Source: Mangrovimonas sp. TPBH4 | GTDB taxonomy: Bacteria > Bacteroidota > Bacteroidia > Flavobacteriales > Flavobacteriaceae | Reading direction: 5' to 3' | Length of the DNA stretch: 64,000 nucleotides | Assembly (NCBI RefSeq): GCF_001280505.1 | Contig: NZ_LBIO01000058.1 | Location: 147,033-211,032 of the forward strand | Shown: positions 25,706 through 34,102 of the stretch, one piece after another | Numbering within the stretch: the stretch's first letter is position 1 | How the letters are laid out: every line of letters starts with the position of its first letter | Notes under the pieces: generated by a model | Seen by the model: only the letters and a program-made list of their open reading frames with translations | Databases searched by the model: none | What the model was told of the DNA's origin: nothing | Translations under genes and position numbers: made by a program

Positions 25706-26800
25706 ATGAAAGCAGGAATTGTAGGATTGCCTAATGTGGGTAAATCAACCTTATTCAATTGTTTGTCCAACGCCAAGGCGCAAAGTGCAAACTTTCCATT
25801 TTGTACCATAGAACCTAACGTTGGTGTGGTAAACGTGCCGGATCCTAGATTAGAAAAATTGGAAGAATTGGTTAAGCCTGAAAGGGTGATGCCAGCCACA
25901 GTAGAAATTGTAGATATTGCTGGTTTGGTAAAGGGAGCTAGTAAAGGAGAGGGCTTAGGAAATCAATTCTTGGCAAATATTCGCGAAACAGATGCCATAC
26001 TTCATGTGTTGCGTTGTTTTGAAAATGATAATATTGTACACGTAGACGGTAGTGTAAATCCAATTAGAGACAAGGAAACCATTGATATGGAGTTGCAGTT
26101 GAAGGATTTGGAGACTGTCGATAAGAAGTTGGATAAAGTGAAGCGAGCTGCCAAAACAGGGAATAAGGAAGCGCAGAAGGAAGAGGCTGTTTTGCTGGCG
26201 ATAAAAAAAGGATTGGAAGCAGGGCTTTCTGTTAGAGCTTTGGAGTTTGAAGAGGATGATTACAATGATTATGTAAAACCATCACAATTAATTACAGATA
26301 AGCCGGTTCTGTACGTGTGTAATGTAGATGAAGGATCAGCTGTTTCAGGAAACCAATATGTGGAACAGGTGCGGGAAGCTGTAAAGGATGAAAATGCAGA
26401 AGTGCTAGTGTTGGCAGTAGGGACCGAAGCAGATATCAATGAATTGGATGACTATGAAGAGCGTCAGATGTTTTTGCAGGATGTTGGTTTGGATGAACCG
26501 GGATCTTCAAAATTGATTCGTTCTGCTTATAAATTATTGAACCAACAAACGTATTTCACCGCGGGAGTAAAAGAAGTGAGAGCTTGGACTGTAGATATTG
26601 GTGCTACAGCACCTCAAGCAGCGGGAGTGATCCATACCGATTTTGAAAAAGGGTTCATTAGAGCTGAAGTAATTGGATATGACGATTACGTAAGCTTCGG
26701 TAGTGAAGCCAAAGTGAAAGAAGCGGGTAAAATGCGCGTGGAAGGAAAGAATTATATTGTAAAAGATGGAGACGTTATGCATTTCTTGTTTAACGTTTAA
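25706..26800 (+). CDS. ychF: Redox-regulated ATPase YchF (OLA1 family)
   Basis: 364 residues, normal length. The G1 loop GLPNVGKST is at 7-15, the G3 region is [19 protein letters not shown], and the modified G4 region is VCNVDE, the feature that shifts this Obg-family protein from GTP to ATP. The C-terminal TGS domain (about 280-364) ends in [13 protein letters not shown]. YchF associates with ribosomes and is tied to stress and iron/redox responses in other bacteria. The start follows a full promoter; a downstream hairpin (26822-26853) ends the unit. Confidence 0.95.
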   Translation: MKAGIVGLPNVGKSTLFNCLSNAKAQSANFPFCTIEPNVGVVNVPDPRLEKLEELVKPERVMPATVEIVDIAGLVKGASKGEGLGNQFLANIRETDAILHVLRCFENDNIVHVDGSVNPIRDKETIDMELQLKDLETVDKKLDKVKRAAKTGNKEAQKEEAVLLAIKKGLEAGLSVRALEFEEDDYNDYVKPSQLITDKPVLYVCNVDEGSAVSGNQYVEQVREAVKDENAEVLVLAVGTEADINELDDYEERQMFLQDVGLDEPGSSKLIRSAYKLLNQQTYFTAGVKEVRAWTVDIGATAPQAAGVIHTDFEKGFIRAEVIGYDDYVSFGSEAKVKEAGKMRVEGKNYIVKDGDVMHFLFNV

Positions 26801-26821
26801 AACTATTTTTCTTACAAATCT

Positions 26822-26853
26822 AAAAGCCAATATTCTAAGGGATGTTGGCTTTT
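26822..26853 (+). terminator. Intrinsic terminator after ychF
   Basis: A 9-bp stem (26822-26830, AAAAGCCAA, with 26845-26853) is followed by T residues, 21 bases past the ychF stop. Confidence 0.75.
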
Positions 26854-26947
26854 TTATGTGTAATTTGTATCCGTTTATTTCGGATTTTTGCGCCGAAATA
26901 TTATATTAGCAACTAACTCAAAAAAAATAATTGCACAGGCTTGTTAT

Positions 26948-28804
26948 ATGATTGAACAAACCAATTACACCGAAGACAATATTCGCTCACTCGATTGGAA
27001 AGAACATATCAGGATGCGTCCTGGAATGTATATCGGGAAGCTTGGTGATGGCTCTTCTCCAGATGATGGTATTTATATCCTTTTGAAAGAGGTGTTGGAT
27101 AACTCTATTGACGAGTTTGTCATGGGAGCAGGAAAGACCATCGAAATTTCCATTCAAGGGAATAAGGTGATTGTACGTGACTATGGTCGTGGTATTCCAT
27201 TAGGGAAGGTTGTGGATGTTGTTTCAAAAATGAACACAGGAGGGAAGTACGATTCCCGAGCCTTTAAAAAATCGGTTGGATTAAACGGAGTTGGTACCAA
27301 GGCGGTAAATGCCTTGTCGGTTTATTTTAGGGTAGAGTCTACCAGAGATGGAAAGTCTGCTTCTGCGGAGTTCCATCAAGGAAACCTTACCAACGAAGAA
27401 CTACTGGAGGACACCTCTAGACGTAAAGGAACCAAAGTTTCCTTTGTTCCGGACGATACCATTTTCAAGAATTATAAGTTCAGAAGTGAGTATGTAGAGA
27501 AAATGCTCCGCAACTATGTGTATCTTAACCCGGGGTTGACCATAGTTTTCAATGGAGAAAAATTCTATAGTGAAAACGGATTGAAGGATTTATTGGGAGA
27601 TAATACCAATGAGTCTGATCTGGCATATCCAATCATTCATTTAAGAGGTGATGATATAGAAGTTGCTTTAACTCACAGTAAAACGCAATATAGCGAAGAG
27701 TACCACTCGTTTGTTAATGGGCAAAACACCACACAAGGAGGAACGCATTTAGCCGCTTTTAGAGAAGCTTTGGTAAGAACCTTAAGGGAATTCTTTGGAA
27801 AAAACTATGATGCTTCGGATATTAGAAAGTCTGTGGTTTCAGCTATTTCCATCAAGGTTATGGAGCCTGTCTTTGAGAGTCAGACCAAAACCAAATTGGG
27901 GTCTACCGATATGGGTGGCGATTTACCTACGGTAAGAACTTATGTAAACGACTTCTTAAAAACACATTTAGATAATTATTTACACAAGAACCAGGAAACG
28001 GCCGATAGAATCCAAAGAAAGATTCTTCAGGCAGAGCGGGAGCGCAAGGAGCTTTCTGGAATCCGTAAATTGGCGAAGGACAGAGCTAAAAAAGCTAACC
28101 TTCATAATAAAAAGTTGCGTGATTGTAGGATTCATTTTGGGGATACAAAAAATGAACGCAATCTAGAGACTACGCTATTTATTACCGAGGGGGATTCGGC
28201 ATCTGGAAGTATCACAAAATCTAGAGATGTGAACACCCAAGCGGTATTTAGTTTGAAAGGGAAGCCTTTGAACTGTTATGGGTTGACTAAAAAGATCGTT
28301 TACGAAAACGAGGAATTCAACTTGTTGCAAGCAGCTTTAAATATTGAAGAGTCTTTAGAAGACCTACGTTATAACAATATTGTAATCGCCACCGATGCCG
28401 ACGTGGATGGGATGCACATTAGATTGCTATTGATTACTTTCTTTTTGCAATTTTTCCCGGAAGTCATTAAAGAAGGTCATTTGTACATATTGCAGACGCC
28501 TTTGTTTAGGGTGCGTAATAAAAAGGAAACCATCTATTGTTATTCTGATGAAGAACGGCATTATGCCATTGATAAATTAAAGCCAAAACCAGAAATCACC
28601 CGATTTAAGGGGCTTGGTGAAATCTCACCCGATGAATTCAGGCATTTTATAGGGGAAGACATCCGTTTGGATCCTGTAATGTTGGATAAGGACAAGTCTA
28701 TAGAAGAACTTTTGGCGTTCTACATGGGTAAAAATACACCGTCTAGACAAGAATTCATCATCAACAATCTTAAGGTAGAGTTAGACGTAGTGGAAGAAAA
28801 GTAG
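26948..28804 (+). CDS. parE: DNA topoisomerase IV subunit B
   Basis: 618 residues from the ATG at 26948 ([11 protein letters not shown]). The frame runs back to 26888, but a weak promoter match (TTTG at 26864-26867 and GATTTTTG at 26883-26890, spacer 15) overlaps that extension. The GHKL ATPase motifs are [15 protein letters not shown] and [14 protein letters not shown]. The TOPRIM motifs are EGDSASGS and DADVDGMHI, and the KGLGE stretch is near the C-terminus. It pairs with ParC to decatenate daughter chromosomes. A parE/parC pair here, rather than gyrB alone, argues for topoisomerase IV. Confidence 0.9.
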   Translation: MIEQTNYTEDNIRSLDWKEHIRMRPGMYIGKLGDGSSPDDGIYILLKEVLDNSIDEFVMGAGKTIEISIQGNKVIVRDYGRGIPLGKVVDVVSKMNTGGKYDSRAFKKSVGLNGVGTKAVNALSVYFRVESTRDGKSASAEFHQGNLTNEELLEDTSRRKGTKVSFVPDDTIFKNYKFRSEYVEKMLRNYVYLNPGLTIVFNGEKFYSENGLKDLLGDNTNESDLAYPIIHLRGDDIEVALTHSKTQYSEEYHSFVNGQNTTQGGTHLAAFREALVRTLREFFGKNYDASDIRKSVVSAISIKVMEPVFESQTKTKLGSTDMGGDLPTVRTYVNDFLKTHLDNYLHKNQETADRIQRKILQAERERKELSGIRKLAKDRAKKANLHNKKLRDCRIHFGDTKNERNLETTLFITEGDSASGSITKSRDVNTQAVFSLKGKPLNCYGLTKKIVYENEEFNLLQAALNIEESLEDLRYNNIVIATDADVDGMHIRLLLITFFLQFFPEVIKEGHLYILQTPLFRVRNKKETIYCYSDEERHYAIDKLKPKPEITRFKGLGEISPDEFRHFIGEDIRLDPVMLDKDKSIEELLAFYMGKNTPSRQEFIINNLKVELDVVEEK

Positions 28805-28811
28805 GGGATCT

Positions 28812-29291
28812 ATGAGAACCAATAATGCTAAAGTCAAGAATGTTATCATTTCGGTATATTTTATACTGATTGTTCTTGCCATACTTTTAGCAACGGTTTT
28901 TAGCGCTTTTTCAGATGTGAGCGACAATCCGTTTGTCACCTTTACTTTGGTTACCGGAGGTTTTATAGCGCTCTTTTCTATTGTTTACTATATATCCAGA
29001 TATTTTGAATATGATAGTGATGGTGTTAAAGTAGTGGTTATCAATAGAGGGTTGTTGTTGGCGGACTATTTTAACTATAGGGAACATAAAGTGGAATTTA
29101 CCAAAGAGCAGTTGGTAAGATTTCGAATCAACAATTTTATAGTGTATAAGTCCTTGTCGCTTTACATCAAAGATAAGCGCGGAAATATAAACAAAGAAAG
29201 CTTTAATATCACTTTGGTATCTCGAAGAAAGCGGAAATACATTAAGCAATCTTTGAGCAAAATGATTAAAGTAAATAGAAAATCTAAATAA
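28812..29291 (+). CDS. Small membrane protein encoded between parE and parC
   Basis: 159 residues. Two hydrophobic segments (about 11-32 and 42-62) are followed by a cytoplasmic, basic domain with a YFNYREHKVEFTKEQLVRFRI stretch resembling the beta-strand core of PH-like membrane-associated domains. The C-terminus is strongly basic (RRKRKYIKQ, KVNRKSK). It begins 7 bases after parE and ends 3 bases before parC, so it is certainly co-transcribed with them. No function is known to me; proximity to topoisomerase IV is suggestive only. Confidence 0.7.
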   Translation: MRTNNAKVKNVIISVYFILIVLAILLATVFSAFSDVSDNPFVTFTLVTGGFIALFSIVYYISRYFEYDSDGVKVVVINRGLLLADYFNYREHKVEFTKEQLVRFRINNFIVYKSLSLYIKDKRGNINKESFNITLVSRRKRKYIKQSLSKMIKVNRKSK

Positions 29292-29294
29292 TTA

Positions 29295-31955
29295 ATGACA
29301 GAAGATAACGACGATTTGCTAAATAATGAACGAGACGATCAACAGGAAACCATTACCCGGGTTACGGGGATGTACAAAGATTGGTTTCTAGATTATGCCT
29401 CGTATGTAATTCTAGAACGGGCAGTCCCTGCGATAGAAGACGGCTTTAAACCCGTACAGCGAAGAATCATGCACTCCATGAAAGACTTGGATGATGGTCG
29501 TTATAATAAAGTAGCCAATATTGTTGGACACACCATGCAGTATCACCCCCACGGGGATGCCAGTATTGGAGATGCCATGGTACAAATTGGCCAAAAGGAT
29601 TTATTGATTGATACTCAAGGAAACTGGGGGAATATCTTAACCGGTGATGGTGCTGCGGCTTCCCGTTATATTGAAGCTCGTTTGTCAAAGTTTGCCTTGG
29701 ATGTAATCTACAATCCTAAAATTACCGAATGGCAGGCTTCCTATGATGGAAGGAGAAAGGAGCCCATAAACCTGCCGGTAATGTTCCCATTGTTGTTGGC
29801 GCAGGGAGCAGAAGGTATTGCCGTAGGATTGTCTACAAAAATTTTACCACACAACTTTATCGAACTTATTGATGCTTCCGTGAAGCATTTAAACGGGAAG
29901 CGTTTTACTATTTTTCCAGACTTCCCAACCGCAGGAATAGCAGATGTTACCAACTACAACGACGGTAACCGTGGAGGCCGTGTTAGGGTAAGGGCGAAAA
30001 TTTCCCAATACGACAAGAACACGCTGGTTATAACAGAGATACCATTCGGGACTAACACTTCTACTTTAATAGATTCTATTCTTAAAGCCAATGATAAAGG
30101 CAAGATTAAAATCAAAAAAATAGAGGATAATACAGCTGCCGAAGTTGAAATTTTGGTGCATTTGCCAGCAGGAATTTCTCCTGATAAAACCATTGACGCC
30201 TTGTATGCATTCACCAATTGTGAAATGTCTGTCTCACCATTGGGTTGTGTTATTGAAGACAACAAACCACTCTTTATTGGGGTGTCGGAAATGTTGAGGC
30301 GCTCTACAGATAATACTGTTGAATTGTTGAGACAGGATCTTCAGATCAAGTTGGAAGAATTTGAAGAGCAGTGGCACTTTGCATCCTTGGAGCGTATCTT
30401 TATTGAAAACAGGATTTATCGGGATATTGAGGAAGAAGAAACTTGGGAAGGTGTTATCCAGGCGATTGACAAAGGACTAGAGCCTCATGTGAAGCATTTG
30501 AAAAGAGCTGTAACCGAGGACGATATTGTACGTTTGACAGAAATCCGAATCAAGCGTATTTCTAAATTCGATATTGACAAAGCACTTCAAAAAATAGAAG
30601 CTCTTGAGGGGCAGATTGCAGAAGTAAAACATCATCTTGCCAATATTATAGACTATGCGATTGCTTATTTTGAAAGACTTAAAAAAGAGTACGGGCCAGG
30701 GAAAGAACGTAAAACTGAAATCCGTGTATTTGATGATGTTGACGCCACAAAAGTGGTAATAAGAAATACAAAATTGTATGTCAATAGGGAAGAAGGCTTT
30801 ATAGGAACATCGCTTAGAAAGGATGAATATGTCTGTGATTGTAGCGATATCGATGATATCATTGTTTTCACAGGTGATGGAAAAATGATGGTTACCAAAG
30901 TGGACACCAAAACCTTTATTGGTAAGGATATTATCCACGTTGCAGTATTTAAGAAAAAGGACAAACGTACTATCTATAACATGATGTATCGCGATGGTAA
31001 AGGCGGTCCAGCATATGTGAAACGTTTCGCTGTTACTTCAATTACCCGTGATAGAGAATATGATCTTACCAATGGAACTAAGGGCTCAACATTGTTGTAT
31101 TTTTCTGCCAATCCAAATGGTGAGGCGGAAGTTGTAACTGTATTGTTGCGCCAAGTAGGTAGCATCAAAAAGCTAAAGTGGGATTTGGATTTTGCAGATA
31201 TCTTGATAAAAGGAAGAGCTTCCAAAGGAAATTTGGTGACAAAATACTCTGTTAAGCGTATAGAATTGAAGGAGAAAGGTGTATCTACCTTAAAACCTCG
31301 CAAAATTTGGTTTGACGACGCTGTCCAACGTTTAAATGTAGATGGGAGAGGAGAATTACTAGGAGAATTTAGGGGTGAGGACCGTATTTTGATCATTAAT
31401 CAATCCGGTATTGTAAAAACTATCACTCCGGAATTGACAGCTCATTTTGATAATGATATGATCATTATGGAAAAGTGGATTCCTAAAAAGCCTATTTCTG
31501 CTATTTACTATAATGGTGAAAAGGAATTGTATTATGTAAAACGATTTTTTATAGAGAATGAAGGTCGTGAAGATAGTTTTATTCCAGATCACCCAAATTC
31601 GCAATTGGAAATAGTGTCTACAGATTGGAAACCAATGGCAGAAATTGAGTTCACAAAAGAAAGAGGGAAAGACAGAAAAGAAAATCTTCAGGTGAACCTT
31701 GAGGAGTTTATAAGTGTGAAAGGAATTTCGGCTCTAGGAAATCAGTTGACCAAATTCAAAGTAAATCAAATTAGCTTGCTGGATCCTTTACCTTATGAAG
31801 CTCCAGAAGAGGTTCATGCCGACGACTTGGAAGTGGTAGATGAAACTAACGTGTCCGACAAAAAAGAGGAGGCTAATAATGAAGGCGCTTCAACTTCAAA
31901 AGATAATACCGAAATAGATAAGGAAGATGATCAAGGGCAAACAGCCTTGTTTTAA
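29295..31955 (+). CDS. parC: DNA topoisomerase IV subunit A
   Basis: 886 residues. The winged-helix breakage-reunion domain contains the active-site Tyr125 in AAASRYIEARLSK, preceded by the QYHPHGDASIGDAM stretch. A coiled-coil arm (about 380-470) and a C-terminal beta-pinwheel-type domain follow. The last 60 residues are acidic and low-complexity (VDETNVSDKKEEANNEGAST), an extension longer than in E. coli ParC. It forms the heterotetramer with ParE. The start ATG is 3 bases after the intervening gene, and a strong terminator follows. Confidence 0.92.
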   Translation: MTEDNDDLLNNERDDQQETITRVTGMYKDWFLDYASYVILERAVPAIEDGFKPVQRRIMHSMKDLDDGRYNKVANIVGHTMQYHPHGDASIGDAMVQIGQKDLLIDTQGNWGNILTGDGAAASRYIEARLSKFALDVIYNPKITEWQASYDGRRKEPINLPVMFPLLLAQGAEGIAVGLSTKILPHNFIELIDASVKHLNGKRFTIFPDFPTAGIADVTNYNDGNRGGRVRVRAKISQYDKNTLVITEIPFGTNTSTLIDSILKANDKGKIKIKKIEDNTAAEVEILVHLPAGISPDKTIDALYAFTNCEMSVSPLGCVIEDNKPLFIGVSEMLRRSTDNTVELLRQDLQIKLEEFEEQWHFASLERIFIENRIYRDIEEEETWEGVIQAIDKGLEPHVKHLKRAVTEDDIVRLTEIRIKRISKFDIDKALQKIEALEGQIAEVKHHLANIIDYAIAYFERLKKEYGPGKERKTEIRVFDDVDATKVVIRNTKLYVNREEGFIGTSLRKDEYVCDCSDIDDIIVFTGDGKMMVTKVDTKTFIGKDIIHVAVFKKKDKRTIYNMMYRDGKGGPAYVKRFAVTSITRDREYDLTNGTKGSTLLYFSANPNGEAEVVTVLLRQVGSIKKLKWDLDFADILIKGRASKGNLVTKYSVKRIELKEKGVSTLKPRKIWFDDAVQRLNVDGRGELLGEFRGEDRILIINQSGIVKTITPELTAHFDNDMIIMEKWIPKKPISAIYYNGEKELYYVKRFFIENEGREDSFIPDHPNSQLEIVSTDWKPMAEIEFTKERGKDRKENLQVNLEEFISVKGISALGNQLTKFKVNQISLLDPLPYEAPEEVHADDLEVVDETNVSDKKEEANNEGASTSKDNTEIDKEDDQGQTALF

Positions 31956-31977
31956 ATTCATCTAAAAATTAAAATTG

Positions 31978-32015
31978 AAAAAGGGTCAAATCTGTTTAAT
32001 GATTTGACCCTTTTT
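31978..32015 (+). terminator. Strong intrinsic terminator after parC
   Basis: A 15-bp stem (31978-31992 with 32001-32015) with the loop TGTTTAAT leads into a run of more than ten T. The remaining sequence to 32174 is AT-rich and holds no other feature that I can support. Confidence 0.9.
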
Positions 32016-32174
32016 TTTTTTTGGTTTGAAGTAGTGATATAACCCCCTTGCTATATTTTGCATATTCGGAGGTTTGTTCGATACAAATTCAAATACGCGA
32101 ATTATAAGCAAGTGTGAAAAATTGGTCTTATTTCGTTTTCAAGGCAATTTATACTGAAAAGAAAATTCTCCTTT

Positions 32175-32972
32175 TTATTTTTGACGTATCTTTTTTTTGG
32201 AAGTTTTAAAATTCAATAATTCTACAAAGAGAGAAAATGCAATGGCGAAATACAAATAGCCTTTTGGAATGGCTCCAATGGTTTGGTCAAATATTGAGGT
32301 GTGAGATAAATGTGCAGCTTCGGTAATGAGCATAAACCCAATCAAGATAAGAAAGGCTAGTCCTAAAACTTGCATACTCGGGTGATTGTCGATAAATTTT
32401 CTCACTGGGTTAGCAAACAGAATCATAATTCCTATGGAAATTACAACAGCAATAACCATCAACATTAGGGCGTAATTATGATTGGGGTGTAAACCATTTG
32501 TCATTCCTACTGCGGTCAGGATGGAATCTATGGAAAAAATAAAATCGATAATTAGTATTTGGACTAATGCCTGGGACAATGATTTTATAGTTTTAGACTT
32601 TACCGATTGTTCGTCATGAGAAGGATTTTCCACTTTTTCACGAATCTCAGAGGTGCTTTTGTAAATCAAAAATAAGCCTCCGGAAAATAAAATTATAGCT
32701 TGCCAACTAACACCAATATGTAACCAACCAGTATCAATGATATAAAATGGCTTGTCTAAACCAATTAAAAATGACACAAAAAACAACAGTACAATACGTT
32801 GTATCATTGCTAATAAAAGGCCAATGTTAGTGGCTTTTGAACGTTGGCTGTCAGGTAATTTATTAGCTGCTATAGAGATGAACACGATATTGTCTATACC
32901 AAGGACAACCTCAAGAAAAGTGAGGGTGAGTAGCGCCATAATGGCTTCCCCGGTTAACAAAAACTCAAGCAT
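32175..32972 (-). CDS. TerC-family integral membrane protein
   Basis: 265 residues with about seven to eight transmembrane helices. The two conserved acidic membrane motifs are FLEVVLGIDNIVFISI (about 19-34) and IIDFIFSIDSILTAVG (about 140-155), whose paired Asp/Glu residues are the expected metal-binding sites. TerC proteins are inner-membrane proteins linked to tellurite resistance and manganese export in other bacteria. In this setting metal efflux is the more probable job, but no ter genes are nearby. It follows a small lipoprotein gene on the same strand with a 3-base gap. Confidence 0.88.
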   Translation of the reverse strand: MLEFLLTGEAIMALLTLTFLEVVLGIDNIVFISIAANKLPDSQRSKATNIGLLLAMIQRIVLLFFVSFLIGLDKPFYIIDTGWLHIGVSWQAIILFSGGLFLIYKSTSEIREKVENPSHDEQSVKSKTIKSLSQALVQILIIDFIFSIDSILTAVGMTNGLHPNHNYALMLMVIAVVISIGIMILFANPVRKFIDNHPSMQVLGLAFLILIGFMLITEAAHLSHTSIFDQTIGAIPKGYLYFAIAFSLFVELLNFKTSKKKIRQK

Positions 32973-32975
32973 TGG

Positions 32976-33362
32976 TTAGTCAATTTTTTGGGCAACACCC
33001 TTAACAACTCTGTCCGGGCGATTGCTTTCTTTTACGGCATATTTATATTCAAAGGTGTAGCTATCGTTGGTTGTACTGACTATTTTCATGTGGATCGATT
33101 TCTTTTCCTGATTGGATTTAGGATGCAGATTAGTTAGGATAAACTCGCAATCGTTGATCCATCGCACGGAAGAGGAGTCTATTCTACCATCAAAATAGTC
33201 AATGCTATAGGCTTCTGTACGTACAAACTTTCCGGTTTTTTCAACGCCATCTTCCAGATAATTAAATTGGAAAGTCCCTGTTTTATAATCTGAACAATTG
33301 CGTTCTACATTAAAACAACTGGTAAAAATCAAGCAACTTAAAAGGGTATAAAATATCTTCAT
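32976..33362 (-). CDS. Small lipoprotein, flavobacterial family
   Basis: 128 residues. The signal ends in a lipobox (LIFTSC, Cys16), and the mature part starts with FNVERNCSDYKTGTFQF. WINDCEFIL, near the middle, has a second conserved Cys; with the Cys in RNCSD it could form a disulfide. From memory, homologues are often misnamed DNA topoisomerase IV in databases; nothing in this sequence supports that, and the name may have spread because these genes lie near parC. The gene is 3 bases upstream of terC. Confidence 0.75.
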   Translation of the reverse strand: MKIFYTLLSCLIFTSCFNVERNCSDYKTGTFQFNYLEDGVEKTGKFVRTEAYSIDYFDGRIDSSSVRWINDCEFILTNLHPKSNQEKKSIHMKIVSTTNDSYTFEYKYAVKESNRPDRVVKGVAQKID

Positions 33363-33395
33363 TATTTAGATTTCGAACAAAATTACTAAATGATT

Positions 33396-33800
33396 TTATT
33401 CTTTATGGTATTCCTTGAAGGTTCCATCTGTATAAAATATAACGATACGCTCAATAGCCTTATTAGTTTGTTTTTCCGTATAAGCTGGAGTCTGTTTAGG
33501 ATCTTCATTTAACTCAACCTCACGCTCCACAATAGGGAGGGAGGTCTGTCCTGAAATAGGAGGAGCCATAGGTTTCGAAGGAAATACGCCTTTCCCATTC
33601 AAGAGCCAATACAATTCCACTTCGGGAAATGCCTGCAGAATTTTAAGGACAAAATCTAGACTAGGTTTGTTTCTTCCCGATAGTATATGTGAAATACTGG
33701 AGCGTTGTACACCCACTTTTTCAGCGAATGAAGAGGCGCTTTCTCCGTAATATTGAATTACTTTTTGTAGGCGTTTAACAAAGTCATCGTTGTTTATCAT
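33396..33800 (-). CDS. XRE-family helix-turn-helix regulator
   Basis: 134 residues. The ATG at 33800 (MINNDDFVKRL) is preferred over the TTG at 33809. The N-terminal 65 residues are a Cro/C1-type HTH domain: QKVIQYYGESASSFAEKVGVQRSSISHILSGRNKPSLDFV in shape, with helix 3 around VQRSSISHI. A linker with Pro-rich sequence follows, and the C-terminus (IERIVIFYTDGTFKEY) looks like a beta hairpin. It is divergent from the M14 peptidase gene. A palindrome (33799-33810) abuts its own start codon and another overlaps its -7 box, so autoregulation is likely. The ligand, if any, is unknown. Confidence 0.85.
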   Translation of the reverse strand: MINNDDFVKRLQKVIQYYGESASSFAEKVGVQRSSISHILSGRNKPSLDFVLKILQAFPEVELYWLLNGKGVFPSKPMAPPISGQTSLPIVEREVELNEDPKQTPAYTEKQTNKAIERIVIFYTDGTFKEYHKE

Positions 33801-33831
33801 TGTAAACAATAAGTTCTATAAGGGTTCGTTA

Positions 33832-33839
33832 CAAATGTA
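33832..33839 (-). promoter_or_regulatory. Candidate -7 element for the XRE gene
   Basis: TACATTTG on the minus strand matches TAnnTTTG and lies inside the perfect operator site at 33829-33840, about 32 bases before the ATG at 33800. The -33 box is unclear. Confidence 0.45.
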
Positions 33840-33879
33840 AAATAATATTGGTTACAATGGTGAAAAAAGTTGAAACCAC

Positions 33880-33895
33880 ACTAAGATATCTTAGT
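33880..33895. repeat. 16-bp perfect palindrome
   Basis: ACTAAGATATCTTAGT reads the same on both strands and lies mid-way between the two operator groups. It does not match the TTACA motif and could be a second regulator's site. Confidence 0.55.
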
Positions 33896-33900
33896 ATTTA

Positions 33901-33928
33901 ACTTTAATTAACAGACTTTAATTAACAG
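33901..33928. repeat. Two identical 14-bp tandem repeats
   Basis: ACTTTAATTAACAG occurs twice head-to-tail (33901-33914 and 33915-33928) without a mismatch, 5 bases after the palindrome. Each copy contains TTAATTAA. The function is unknown. Confidence 0.6.
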
Positions 33929-34051
33929 GAATTCAATGATTTATATCTACCGGAAGAATTTGATTAAATTATTCATAATCATTACATATAAACAGCCTTT
34001 TAGCCACCATGAAACTGTTACAAAAGTATACTGAATACATTAATTCGTCTG

Positions 34052-34085
34052 TTTACACTTGTAAATATTCCTTTGTTTACCTTTG
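34052..34085 (+). promoter_or_regulatory. Candidate promoter for the M14 carboxypeptidase gene
   Basis: TACCTTTG (34078-34085) is a perfect -7 match, with TTTA (34052-34055, 3 of 4) 22 bases upstream. Both boxes are covered by the operator sites at 34053-34064 and 34077-34088, consistent with repression by the divergent regulator. Confidence 0.5.
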
Positions 34086-34102
34086 TAACCTAAAATTTGA
34101 AG

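Larger units (their letters stand above)
33799..34088. promoter_or_regulatory. Operator array (TTACA-N2-TGTAA-like sites) in the XRE/M14 divergent region
   Basis: Six copies of one motif lie in the 296-base divergent region: ATTGT-AA-ACAAT (33799-33810), TTACA-AA-TGTAA (33829-33840, perfect), ATTGG-TT-ACAAT (33847-33858, one mismatch), TTACA-AA-AGTAT (34018-34029, weak), TTACA-CT-TGTAA (34053-34064, perfect, extended to TTTACA/TGTAAA), and TTACC-TT-TGTAA (34077-34088, one mismatch). Predicted -7 boxes on both strands (TACATTTG, minus 33832-33839; TACCTTTG, plus 34078-34085) overlap sites. The array is best explained as binding sites of the neighbouring XRE regulator. Confidence 0.7.

Noticed and set aside
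32976..33362. Reading the small lipoprotein as a DNA topoisomerase IV piece, as homologues are sometimes labelled
   Set aside because: It has a lipobox and no topoisomerase motif; the real parE and parC are complete nearby.
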